This document shows positions 1-6,158 of a stretch of DNA of 8,270 nt, piece after piece. The notes under the pieces are model-generated. The model saw nothing but the letters and a program-made list of their open reading frames with translations. It had not been told where the DNA came from and did no database searches. The DNA comes from an uncultured Devosia sp. (GTDB taxonomy: Bacteria > Pseudomonadota > Alphaproteobacteria > Rhizobiales > Devosiaceae): positions 1-8,270 of the forward strand of contig CAKTFF010000077.1 in the NCBI GenBank assembly GCA_934553185.1, given 5' to 3'. Within the stretch, counting starts at the first letter, position 1, and the number at the start of each line of letters is the position of its first letter. The position numbers and the translations under genes are program-made.

Positions 1-1840
1 CACTGCCCTGACGTGCCGAAAGGCCGCGATGCTGCGCGATGCCGCCGGTGGAGCGGCCAATGCGCTGCGTCAGCGACACAAAGTCTTCCTTGGCCGTGCC
101 GGTCTGCAGCAGCGCCCGCCCGAACAGGGGCAGATAGGGCAGCAACTCCCGGTCCAGCACATGAAGATCAAAGCCGAGATCGAGATAGATGATGCCAAGC
201 GTCGGCAGATCGTGGCGGAACAGGCGCACATCGCCCAGCGTCCCGATGTCGATGGGCACGGTGCGCGTTTCGCGCGGCAGGTCGCCCAGCGTCAGCGTCG
301 GGATCTTGGCCAGCATGGCCGGATCATCCACCGCATCCTGCAAGGCCTTGAGCTTTTCGGTTTCGCTCACGGTTCGGGCAAGCGCCGCCTCGTCCATCCC
401 GGCGCGCATATCGGCCAGAATCTGCGCCTCATGCGCCGCTTCGCGCGCGCCCTGTTCGGGGTCGGCGCGCAAAGTCACCGTGGTGCGGTGGGTATTGTCG
501 AGGAACAGGCGGGTGATCTTACGGGCGAAGTGCCCCTCGCCGGCCTTTTGCTTCAGCGCGGCAAGCGCATCCTCGAAATGCAGCGCCGCCAGGGGATCGC
601 CGTCATGGAGCCAGTTGCCCAGGGCGTTGAACATATAAACCATGCCCCTTGGATAGGAGCCGGTATTGTTTTCGCGCAGGGAAAACTCGAATGTGTTGGC
701 CGCCGCTTCCAGCTGCTCTGCGGGGAACCCCGTACGGGCGATGTCGCCCAGCGTCTCGAGGATCAGCGCTTCCACCTTTGGCGCGTCAGCGGGGTCGATG
801 CCCTTCATGCCAAAGCTCGCCATGGGCTGGCGCAGGCCGGAGCCGATGCCGCCCCCGGTCATGCCCTCCCCCAGCCCGGACTCGGTCAGCGCCTTGCGCA
901 AGGGCGAGGCCGGATTGCCGGCAAGCAGATAGCTCAGCATGCCATGCGACAGCGCTTCGGTCCGGTCGGCCGGCGGGTCGATCATCCAGTTGACCGACAC
1001 CATGCCGTCGCGCGCTTTGCCTTCGTCCACCGTGCCGGCATAGGTGCCCGAAACCTGCCTTGGCGCGTTGAACCGGGGCTGCAACGCCACTTCGGCATCG
1101 ACCGGCTGCCGCTCGAACTGGGAGAAATATTCGTCGAGAATGGCGAGGCGCTGCGCAGCGTCATCATCGCCCGAAAAGAAGGCGCGGGTATTGCTCGGAT
1201 GGTAGAACCGTTCGTGAAATCCCTTGAACTGCTGGTACGTCAGCTCGGGAATGGCCTTGGGATCGCCGCCCGAACTCTTGCCATAGGTGGTGTCGGGGTA
1301 AAGCGAGCGCTGCGCCAGGTCGCGCATCACCGCGTCGGGCGAAGAAAACACGCCCTTCATCTCGTTGAACACCACGCCCTTGTAGACCAGCGGCGCGCCC
1401 GGCTCGTCGAGCTCGTAATGCCAGCCTTCCTGGCGGAACGTGTCCTCGCTGATCAGCGGGAAAAACACCGCGTCGAGATAAACGTCCACCAGGTTGTAGA
1501 AGTCTTTGAGATTCTGCGACGCCACCGGATAAGCGGTCTTGTCCGGAAAGGTCATGGCGTTGAGGAACGTGTTGAGCGATCCCTTGATCAGCTCCACAAA
1601 CGGCTTCTTGACCGGATATTTGCGCGACCCGCACAACACAGAATGCTCAAGGATGTGCGCCACGCCCGTCGAGTCGTCCGGCGGCGTCTTGAAGGTGATG
1701 CCGAACACCTTGTTCTCGTCGTCATTGAGGAGGCTAAGCACCTCCGCCCCGGTCTTGCGGTGCCGAAACAGCTGCGCCTGCGAATTGGCCTCCGCGATAT
1801 GTTCGTCACGGACAAGGTCGAAGGCAGGGTGCAGGGACAT
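1..1840 (-). CDS. M16C family zinc metallopeptidase (presequence protease/PreP-like), C-terminus cut by window edge
   Basis: Reading the minus strand from an ATG at 1840 gives an uninterrupted frame of 613 codons to the window's left edge. The inverted zinc motif HILEH lies at residues 62-66 (His62 and His66 as ligands, Glu65 as catalytic base). The third ligand is probably Glu160 in VFNEMKG, a spacing close to that of plant PreP. Other PreP-like stretches are CGSRKYP (70-76), a Tyr-Gly-Lys-Ser-Ser-Gly-Gly segment, and FYHPSN. Family members have about 970 residues in two homologous halves, so the second half, with the substrate-binding Arg/Tyr pair, is mostly missing. There is no signal peptide, so a cytosolic peptidase that degrades unfolded peptides inside a closed chamber is expected. 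The Shine-Dalgarno is weak (GAG about 9 bases upstream). It lies downstream of the aldo/keto reductase on the same strand, but a 240-base gap with a large hairpin argues against a tight operon. Confidence 0.95.
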   Translation of the reverse strand, partial: MSLHPAFDLVRDEHIAEANSQAQLFRHRKTGAEVLSLLNDDENKVFGITFKTPPDDSTGVAHILEHSVLCGSRKYPVKKPFVELIKGSLNTFLNAMTFPDKTAYPVASQNLKDFYNLVDVYLDAVFFPLISEDTFRQEGWHYELDEPGAPLVYKGVVFNEMKGVFSSPDAVMRDLAQRSLYPDTTYGKSSGGDPKAIPELTYQQFKGFHERFYHPSNTRAFFSGDDDAAQRLAILDEYFSQFERQPVDAEVALQPRFNAPRQVSGTYAGTVDEGKARDGMVSVNWMIDPPADRTEALSHGMLSYLLAGNPASPLRKALTESGLGEGMTGGGIGSGLRQPMASFGMKGIDPADAPKVEALILETLGDIARTGFPAEQLEAAANTFEFSLRENNTGSYPRGMVYMFNALGNWLHDGDPLAALHFEDALAALKQKAGEGHFARKITRLFLDNTHRTTVTLRADPEQGAREAAHEAQILADMRAGMDEAALARTVSETEKLKALQDAVDDPAMLAKIPTLTLGDLPRETRTVPIDIGTLGDVRLFRHDLPTLGIIYLDLGFDLHVLDRELLPYLPLFGRALLQTGTAKEDFVSLTQRIGRSTGGIAQHRGLSARQGS

Positions 1841-1929
1841 GGGGCTACTCAAAAGATTGGCTTCAGTTCTCAAGGTAGGGAGAGCGGATGGGATAAGCTA
1901 GGGGGCGCGAACAGTGCATCCAGGTTCAA

Positions 1930-2072
1930 CCCTTCCCCCTTGAGGGAGAGGGTGGTTTTGTCCGCGTTCAGCGGACGAAACCGGGTGAGGGGTGCTGCGC
2001 CTTCCTATGCCAGATACAGGAAGCGACCCCTCATCCGCCCTTCGGGCACCTTCTCCCTCAAGGGGAGACGGG
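1930..2072. repeat. Nested palindromic intergenic repeat element (about 143 bp)
   Basis: Outer arms of about 26 bases (1930-1955 and 2047-2072) are inverted copies with a few mismatches. Both carry a CTTGAGGGAGA-type core, seen as CCCTTGAGGGAG on the left and CTCCCTCAAGGGG on the right. Inside them a second pair of arms, CGGGTGAGGGGT (1982-1993) and ACCCCTCATCCG (2026-2037), pairs with one mismatch. Two small hairpins decorate the stem: GTCCGC/GCGGAC (1960-1976) and GCCC/GGGC (2037-2047). A CTTCCT/AGGAAG pair (2001-2022) forms the tip. The whole could fold as one long branched hairpin. Repeats with CCCCTCATCCG and ACCTTCTCCC cores are familiar from intergenic regions of rhizobia and relatives, so this is probably one copy of a dispersed, non-autonomous family. 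It starts 8 bases past the stop of the aldo/keto reductase and may act as a terminator or mRNA-end stabiliser for that gene. No coding capacity is seen. The rest of the gap (1841-1929) holds no clear signal. Confidence 0.75.
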
Positions 2073-2080
2073 CAGATCCG

Positions 2081-3055
2081 CTAAACCCCGCCGCGAATGG
2101 AGGGCTTCACGTCCTTTTCGTACCACTCTTCCAGCCGCCCCATCAGCGCCGGGAACAGCGGCTTTTGCTCACTCGCCGCGACATTGTCAGCCAGCTGCTC
2201 GGGCTTGCTGACGCCCGCGATAATGGTCGACACTTCGGGATGATCGAGGATCCAGCGCAGGGCGAACTGGCTCATGGGCATCGCCTGCGGCGCCAGCCCC
2301 CGCAGCTCGCCCACCAGCTCCACGCCGCGCTCGAACGGAATGCCCGAAAAGGTCTCGCCCACCGAAAACGCCTTGCCGTCGGCATTGAAGTTGCGGTGGT
2401 CGGATGGATCAAAGCGCGTCGTCTTGTCGAACTTGCCGCTCAGGAGCCCACTGGCCAGCGGCAGCCGCACGATGATGCCGACATCCTGCGCCGCCGCCCT
2501 GGGCAGCAGGTCCTTCGCCGCATCCTGACGGAACAGATTGAAGATGATCTGCAGCGTCGCGCAGCCCGGCTGCTCGAGGCAGATCATGCCCTCTTCAATG
2601 GTTTCGACGCTCGCGCCCCAGTGCCGCACCAGCCCCTCCTCCTTGAGCTGATCCATCCACCCAAAGATGCGTCCGTCCCGCAGCACGTCTGGAGGCACGC
2701 AATGGAGCTGCGCCAGGTCCAGCGTCGCAACCCTCAGCCGCTGCGCCGACGCCTGAAGGCTCGCGCGGATGCCCTCAAGCGAATAGTTGTCGGGAAACAG
2801 CCCGGCGCCCCGGCCAAGCTTGGTGGCCACATGAACATCGGCGTTCTTGCTGTGGGCGCCGATACGCGTCTCGCTCAAACCGCCGCCATACACATCGGCC
2901 GTGTCCCAGAAGGAAACGCCGGCCCCATTCGCGGCATCGAGGATCGCACTGGCCGTTTCGTCGCCCACCGGGCCGAAATCCCCGCCCAGCTGCCAGCAGC
3001 CCAGCCCGATCTCGCTGACCTCATAACCCGTCTTGCCCAGTCGCCGTGTTTTCAT
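2081..3055 (-). CDS. Aldo/keto reductase
   Basis: A 324-residue NADPH-type oxidoreductase of the AKR superfamily, expected to be a cytosolic (beta/alpha)8 barrel that reduces aldehydes or ketones. It opens with MKTRRLGKTGYEVSEIGLG, the usual AKR N-terminal hairpin and first strand. The catalytic tetrad is complete: Asp51 and Tyr56 in DTADVYGGG, Lys79 in VATKLG, and His118 in LAQLHC. The C-terminal region has the typical FALRWILDHPEVSTIIAG segment, with cofactor-contact positions in GVSKPEQLADN. I chose the ATG at 3055 because GGAG lies 8 bases upstream and homology starts there. The frame continues 28 codons further upstream (to 3139), but that stretch is proline- and serine-rich, unlike the family, and overlaps the divergent promoter. 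The natural substrate cannot be read from sequence. Sharing a stress-type promoter region with a superoxide dismutase suggests carbonyl detoxification, which is inference. Confidence 0.93.
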   Translation of the reverse strand: MKTRRLGKTGYEVSEIGLGCWQLGGDFGPVGDETASAILDAANGAGVSFWDTADVYGGGLSETRIGAHSKNADVHVATKLGRGAGLFPDNYSLEGIRASLQASAQRLRVATLDLAQLHCVPPDVLRDGRIFGWMDQLKEEGLVRHWGASVETIEEGMICLEQPGCATLQIIFNLFRQDAAKDLLPRAAAQDVGIIVRLPLASGLLSGKFDKTTRFDPSDHRNFNADGKAFSVGETFSGIPFERGVELVGELRGLAPQAMPMSQFALRWILDHPEVSTIIAGVSKPEQLADNVAASEQKPLFPALMGRLEEWYEKDVKPSIRGGV

Positions 3056-3127
3056 CTTCGTTCTCCATTGGTGCGCCTGTCGGCTTGGGGGCGAAGGCCG
3101 GCTCCCCTTAGCGTTACCTGCCGGGGA

Positions 3128-3152
3128 GGAACCGACCAAGTCCCCTGCCGTT
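3128..3152 (+). promoter_or_regulatory. EcfG-type (general stress response) promoter of the superoxide dismutase gene
   Basis: GGAAC at 3128-3132, a 16-base spacer, then CGTT at 3149-3152. This matches the published alphaproteobacterial sigma-EcfG/SigT consensus (GGAAC, 16-17 bases, cGTT) in every defined base and in spacing. A transcript would start near 3158-3161, giving a leader of about 30 bases that contains the GGAGAG ribosome binding site (3177-3182) before the ATG at 3190. Position, orientation and the oxidative-stress role of the gene all agree. Not shown experimentally here. Confidence 0.7.
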
Positions 3153-3154
3153 CC
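3130..3154 (-). promoter_or_regulatory. Possible EcfG-type promoter of the aldo/keto reductase gene, superposed on the SOD promoter
   Basis: On the minus strand, GGAAC (3154-3150) is followed after 16 bases by GGTT (3133-3130). This differs from the EcfG consensus cGTT only at its first, less conserved base. Each -10 element overlaps the -35 element of the opposite promoter, because the site is an inverted repeat GGAAC-N17-GTTCC. A start near 3121-3124 would give a leader of roughly 67 bases before the ATG at 3055. Weaker than the rightward match; the symmetry could also be chance or a regulator operator. Confidence 0.45.
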
Positions 3155-3189
3155 ATCTTTGTCCCCCTACCAATCTGGAGAGCAACCCG

Positions 3190-3897
3190 ATGCATGTCCT
3201 TTCGCGACCCATAATGGCCGCTGCCCTCGTGCTGGCCCCGCTGCCCGTGTTTGCCCAAGACGCTGCCGCACCCGCGCAACCCTTCACCTTGCCCGAGCTC
3301 GGATACGACTATGACGCTCTGGAGCCGGTGATCGACGCGGAAACCATGGAACTGCATCACAGCAAGCACCACCAGAGCTTTGTTGATAATCTCAACGCGG
3401 CAGCTGAACGCGGCGACATTGCCGAAGGCGCAACCGTTGAGGAACTCGTCGCCACGGCAGGCACCCAGCCGACGGCTGTTCGCAACAGCGCCGGTGGACA
3501 CTGGAACCACACCTTCTTCTGGCAGATCATGGCGCCCGAGGCCGAGCGTGGCGAGCCCAGCGCAGACCTGACCGCTGCCATCGAGAGCGTTTATGGCTCC
3601 ATGGATGAGTTCAAGACCGCTTTCGAGGAAGCCGGTGCGGCCCGCTTCGGCTCGGGTTGGGTCTGGCTGATCGTCAACGAAGCGGACGAACTGGAAATCA
3701 CCACGACGCCCAACCAGGACAATCCTCTGATGGACGTTGCCGAAGTGCAGGGCACGCCGGTGATCGGCAATGACGTGTGGGAGCACGCCTATTACCTGAC
3801 CTACAACAATCGCCGCGCCGAATACCTCACCAACTGGTGGGACGTGGTCGACTGGAGCGAAGTCTCCGACCGCTATGCCGAAGCGCTGGCCGACTAA
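3190..3897 (+). CDS. Exported Fe/Mn-family superoxide dismutase, Mn-type
   Basis: A 235-residue protein converting superoxide to oxygen and hydrogen peroxide. Residues 1-22 look like a signal peptide: Arg6, a hydrophobic stretch 8-20, and a Val-Phe-Ala site with cleavage predicted after Ala22, so the enzyme should act in the periplasm. The mature part starts with the family pattern LPELGYDYDALEP. Metal ligands by alignment are His56 (LHHSKHH), His107 (HWNHTFFW), Asp195 and His199 (DVWEHAYY). The GGHWNH motif with Gly at the Fe-type Gln position, and Gln176 in PNQDNPLM, are hallmarks of the Mn type, though a cambialistic enzyme is possible. Oddly, the gateway Tyr (Tyr34 of E. coli and human MnSOD) is Phe64. 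The ATG is set by GGAGAG 7 bases upstream. It is divergent from the aldo/keto reductase, with an EcfG-type promoter between them, and convergent with the GntR gene 20 bases away. Confidence 0.95.
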   Translation: MHVLSRPIMAAALVLAPLPVFAQDAAAPAQPFTLPELGYDYDALEPVIDAETMELHHSKHHQSFVDNLNAAAERGDIAEGATVEELVATAGTQPTAVRNSAGGHWNHTFFWQIMAPEAERGEPSADLTAAIESVYGSMDEFKTAFEEAGAARFGSGWVWLIVNEADELEITTTPNQDNPLMDVAEVQGTPVIGNDVWEHAYYLTYNNRRAEYLTNWWDVVDWSEVSDRYAEALAD

Positions 3898-3917
3898 TCA
3901 CGCCTTGTGACGCCGGC

Positions 3918-4589
3918 TTACGACCCGAAGTAATCGGGGTAATCGGCGATGGTCTGGCTGAGCAGCAGTTCAGCCCGGCCAAGATGGGCCCGCATCGCTG
4001 CCTCGGCGGCATGCGGGTCTGCCCTGCCCACAGCTTCGGCAATAATGCGGTGCTCGGCGATGGCCCGGCGCGCCGAGGACACGCCCAGCGTCAGGTACCG
4101 CACCCGGTCGAGCTGCATCTTGTGGTCGTCGATCAGCTGCCAGGCATATTCCGCCCCCGCCAGCCGCGCCAGCGTCCGGTGGAACAGCTCATCCAGCGTG
4201 TGGAACCGTCGGCTGTCGTCCTGCGCCGCCTCCTGTTCATCGATCATGGATACCAATTCATCAGCCGCTCCGCCCGGATCGGCCGCAAGCCGGCGGATGA
4301 TCTCGACTTCGATCGACTCCCGAATAAAGCGCGATTGCCGCACGCCTTCGGGCGAAATCTTTTTCACCACCGTGGCCCGCTTGGGCCGGATCAGCAGCAG
4401 TCCTTGCTGCGCCAGCCGGATAAACGCCTCGCGCACCGGCTGGCGCGACACGCCATAGCGTCCGGCAATATCGCTTTCCGAGATCGCATCGCCGGGCTTG
4501 AGCGCCATGCTGACGATCTCGTCGCGCAGTGCCTCCACCACCCGCAATGCCATGGTCTCGCCATTGGCTTGAAACCCGGTATCGGTCAA
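3918..4589 (-). CDS. GntR family transcriptional regulator, FCD (FadR-like) subfamily
   Basis: A 223-residue DNA-binding regulator. An N-terminal winged helix-turn-helix (about residues 15-75) includes the typical GntR segments LKPGDAISESDIAGRYGVS and VREAFIRLAQQGLL. The C-terminal FCD ligand domain keeps all four expected metal ligands: Asp133 and His137 (DELFH), His180 (EHR) and His202 (AHL), so it probably binds a metal and a small carboxylate effector. I prefer the TTG at 4589, which has the strong ribosome site GGAAGGAAG six bases upstream. The alternatives are ATG at 4553, with a weak site, and a longer TTG frame from 4637 with no homology. The family usually represses nearby catabolic genes, but none is in view: the SOD is convergent, and the secreted protein upstream on the same strand ends at its own terminator. 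The target is therefore unknown. Confidence 0.92.
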   Translation of the reverse strand: MTDTGFQANGETMALRVVEALRDEIVSMALKPGDAISESDIAGRYGVSRQPVREAFIRLAQQGLLLIRPKRATVVKKISPEGVRQSRFIRESIEVEIIRRLAADPGGAADELVSMIDEQEAAQDDSRRFHTLDELFHRTLARLAGAEYAWQLIDDHKMQLDRVRYLTLGVSSARRAIAEHRIIAEAVGRADPHAAEAAMRAHLGRAELLLSQTIADYPDYFGS

Positions 4590-4595
4590 TGCGCG

Positions 4596-4604
4596 CTTCC
4601 TTCC
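4596..4604 (-). promoter_or_regulatory. Ribosome binding site selecting a TTG start for the GntR gene
   Basis: GGAAGGAAG on the minus strand lies six bases before the TTG at 4589-4587. No comparable site precedes the in-frame ATG at 4553 or the TTG at 4637. Confidence 0.6.
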
Positions 4605-4618
4605 TTCGACAGGATGGA

Positions 4619-4648
4619 TGTTAGCACGCAATGGCAATCAACAAACAA
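4619..4648 (-). promoter_or_regulatory. Weak candidate housekeeping promoter of the GntR gene
   Basis: On the minus strand, TTGTTT (4648-4643) and CTAACA (4624-4619) are 18 bases apart. They fit -35 and -10 elements only loosely. The resulting start near 4612 would give a short leader containing the GGAAGGAAG site, consistent with the TTG start at 4589. Confidence 0.25.
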
Positions 4649-4686
4649 CGCCTTCCGCCCTTACGTGCACGAGCCACCCAGTAGGT

Positions 4687-4729
4687 GAAGACAAAGAAGC
4701 GCCCCTCCCGCAAACGGAAGGAGCGCTTC
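4687..4729 (-). terminator. Intrinsic terminator of the secreted-protein gene
   Basis: On the minus-strand RNA, arms 4729-4715 and 4710-4696 form a 15-pair stem (13 Watson-Crick pairs and 2 G-U) closed by a four-base loop (4714-4711). It is followed directly by a U-rich run (TTTGTCTTC, 4695-4687). It starts 20 bases after the stop codon at 4750. This is a classic Rho-independent terminator and separates this gene from the GntR gene downstream. Confidence 0.88.
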
Positions 4730-4749
4730 ATAAGCCTATACGGCCACCC

Positions 4750-5265
4750 TTAGCGGCTGAACGGCACCGAAGCGGTCAGCACTTCGCCCGAGTCGTTGAA
4801 CTCGACCTCGAAATTGACCGTGATGTCGCCATCGCTGAGGAGAATACGCGAGCCGATGCGCACGTCGCTGCCGCTGCGGTCCTTCTGGCGTTCCCTGAGG
4901 TCGAAGCTGATGCGGTCGCCATTGATCTTGCCGATGGCAAGGCCGGTAAAGCCCGCATTGGAGCTCATGGCCGCTTCATAGCGCTCCTGCTCGTCGATAT
5001 AGGCGATGGTGCCGCTGATCGAGAGCGTTGCATTCACCAGCGTGCAGCGGCCGGTATAGTTGATCTTGCCCTGATTGCCCGTAGCAATGGCGAGACGGCA
5101 GCGGAAGGGCTCGTCTTCATCCCCGCCCACCAAGGCGCCCTGCCCCTGCCAGTTACCGACATAGGACGCCAGCAGCGCCACTTCGGCGTCTCCGGCCTGC
5201 GCAGGCACCGAAACAGAAAGCGACATCATCGCAAAAGCCGCGATGGTCTTGAACCAAGTTTTCAT
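4750..5265 (-). CDS. Small secreted protein of unknown function, possibly lipocalin-like
   Basis: A 171-residue protein with a clear Sec signal peptide: Lys2 and Lys6, a hydrophobic core about 8-20, and Ala-Gln-Ala with cleavage after residue 24. There is no lipobox cysteine, so it should be soluble in the periplasm or outside the cell. The mature part begins with a YVGNWQGQGAL segment, then alternates short polar/hydrophobic strands with turns (INYTGRC, LSISGTIAYI, GLAIGKINGDRISFDL, ITVNFEVEF). This suggests an antiparallel beta-barrel of lipocalin or fatty-acid-binding type. Cys56 and Cys74 are the only cysteines and could form a disulfide. I recognise no catalytic motif or named family. 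The ATG at 5265 follows GAGGGG about 9 bases upstream. The gene is monocistronic, with its own strong terminator, and is divergent from the YbbA/YbbP-type transporter. A role in binding a lipid handled by that transporter is possible but rests only on position and fold guess. Confidence 0.85.
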   Translation of the reverse strand: MKTWFKTIAAFAMMSLSVSVPAQAGDAEVALLASYVGNWQGQGALVGGDEDEPFRCRLAIATGNQGKINYTGRCTLVNATLSISGTIAYIDEQERYEAAMSSNAGFTGLAIGKINGDRISFDLRERQKDRSGSDVRIGSRILLSDGDITVNFEVEFNDSGEVLTASVPFSR

Positions 5266-5361
5266 GCGTTAACACCCCTCACCTGCATCTAGGCAGCAGT
5301 TTCTGTTGATGACTGCCCTTGCAGATACGCTGAAGCTAGTAAATTTCTGGCACACCTGACA

Positions 5362-5379
5362 CCAATGTTATGTAATTGG
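5362..5379. repeat. Short inverted repeat in the divergent intergenic region (possible operator)
   Basis: CCAAT at 5362-5366 and ATTGG at 5375-5379 form a perfect 5-base inverted repeat around 8 bases, midway between two divergent genes. It could be a regulator site, but arms this short can arise by chance. A CTATAG hexamer at 5392-5397 resembles a -10 element for the rightward genes, but I find no matching -35. Confidence 0.25.
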
Positions 5380-5435
5380 CCAGGCTGTTGGCTATAGAAC
5401 CTCGGAGGGCTCTTGCGCAGCCCAAACGTCATTCT

Positions 5436-5445
5436 GGGGGAAAAG
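5436..5445 (+). promoter_or_regulatory. Ribosome binding site selecting a GTG start for the ABC ATPase
   Basis: A GGGGGAAAAG run lies just before the GTG at 5451 (GGGGGA, 9-base spacer). It supports this start over an in-frame ATG at 5376, whose extra 25 residues are basic and unlike the family. Confidence 0.6.
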
Positions 5446-5450
5446 TTCTC

Positions 5451-6158
5451 GTGATAACAAGCGACGCGCCGATCGTTGATGCCCGGGACGTCGACTACAC
5501 CCTCCCGGTAGCCGGACGACCGCTCCACATCCTGCGCAAGGTTTCGCTACGCGTCGCACCCGCGCAAGTGGTTGCCATTGTCGGCCCATCGGGCAGCGGC
5601 AAGACCTCCATGCTGATGCTGCTGGCCGGTCTCGAACGCGCCACCGGCGGCACGGTCGCGGTCAACGGCGAAGACCTCGGCGCCCTCAACGAGGATGAAC
5701 TCGCCCGCTTCCGCCGCCGCACCATGGGCATCGTCTTTCAGAGCTTTCACCTCATTCCCTCGCTGACCGCCGCCGACAATGTCGGGCTTGCGCTCGAAAT
5801 CGCCCAGCCAAAGCTTGGCCGCTCCGAAGTGCGCGAACGTGCCGGCGCCGCCTTGGCGTCGGTGGGTCTGGGCGACCGGCTCCACCACCGTCCCTCGGCG
5901 CTGTCGGGCGGCGAGCAGCAGCGCGTGGGCCTCGCCCGCGCCATGATCGCCAATCCGCCCCTTCTTCTTGCCGACGAACCCACCGGCAATCTCGATCACA
6001 CCACCGGCGCCCGCGTCGTCGAATTGATGTTCGGCCTCGCCCGCCAGCAACATACCGCCGTGGTGCTGATCACCCACGATCCGCTTCTGGCCGAACGCGC
6101 CGACCGCGTTTTCACCATGACCGATGGCGAGCTCACCGAAACCACGGTGGCACGCTGA
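5451..6158 (+). CDS. ABC transporter ATP-binding protein, YbbA/LolD type
   Basis: A 235-residue nucleotide-binding subunit, the usual length of the MacB/LolD/YbbA group. All ABC motifs are intact: Walker [10 protein letters not shown] (45-53), Q-loop Gln97 (VFQSFHL), signature LSGGEQQR (151-158), Walker B LLLADE (171-176), D-loop around GNLD (179-182), and switch His209 (THD). The [16 protein letters not shown] segment is typical of ATPases that drive FtsX-like permeases. It should form a dimer on the cytoplasmic face and power the permease encoded next: its TGA shares one base with the permease ATG (TGATG at 6156-6160), so the two are probably translationally coupled. Because the partner resembles YbbP, I favour YbbA over LolD (whose partners are LolC/LolE). 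In E. coli ybbA/ybbP adjoin the thioesterase gene tesA; here the upstream divergent gene encodes a small secreted protein instead. The start is GTG. Confidence 0.93.
   Translation: MITSDAPIVDARDVDYTLPVAGRPLHILRKVSLRVAPAQVVAIVGPSGSGKTSMLMLLAGLERATGGTVAVNGEDLGALNEDELARFRRRTMGIVFQSFHLIPSLTAADNVGLALEIAQPKLGRSEVRERAGAALASVGLGDRLHHRPSALSGGEQQRVGLARAMIANPPLLLADEPTGNLDHTTGARVVELMFGLARQQHTAVVLITHDPLLAERADRVFTMTDGELTETTVAR

Noticed and set aside
3056..3139. N-terminal extension of the aldo/keto reductase to 3139
   Set aside because: The extra 28 residues do not resemble the family, and GGAG lies correctly before the ATG at 3055; the extension would also reach into the superposed promoters.
29..3214. 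Plus-strand open frame of 1061 codons
   Set aside because: It runs antisense to two well-recognised enzymes (M16 peptidase and aldo/keto reductase), crosses the palindromic repeat, and its product is a low-complexity Arg/His/Gln/Ala-rich string with no family features. Such frames are a by-product of high third-position GC.
3898..3910. TCAC-GCCTT-GTGA hairpin between the convergent SOD and GntR stop codons
   Set aside because: Only a four-pair stem with no U-run on either strand; too weak to call a terminator.
4664..4671. CGTGCACG palindrome upstream of the GntR gene as an operator
   Set aside because: Only 8 bases, does not match the TNGTNNNACNA pattern of FadR-type operators, and lies upstream of the candidate promoter.
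3777..4688. Plus-strand open frame of 303 codons
   Set aside because: It covers the SOD C-terminus out of frame and is antisense to the GntR gene, whose winged helix and FCD ligands are clearly in the other strand.
4618..5292. Plus-strand open frame of 224 codons
   Set aside because: Antisense to the secreted protein, which has a signal peptide, a ribosome binding site and a terminator in the right places.
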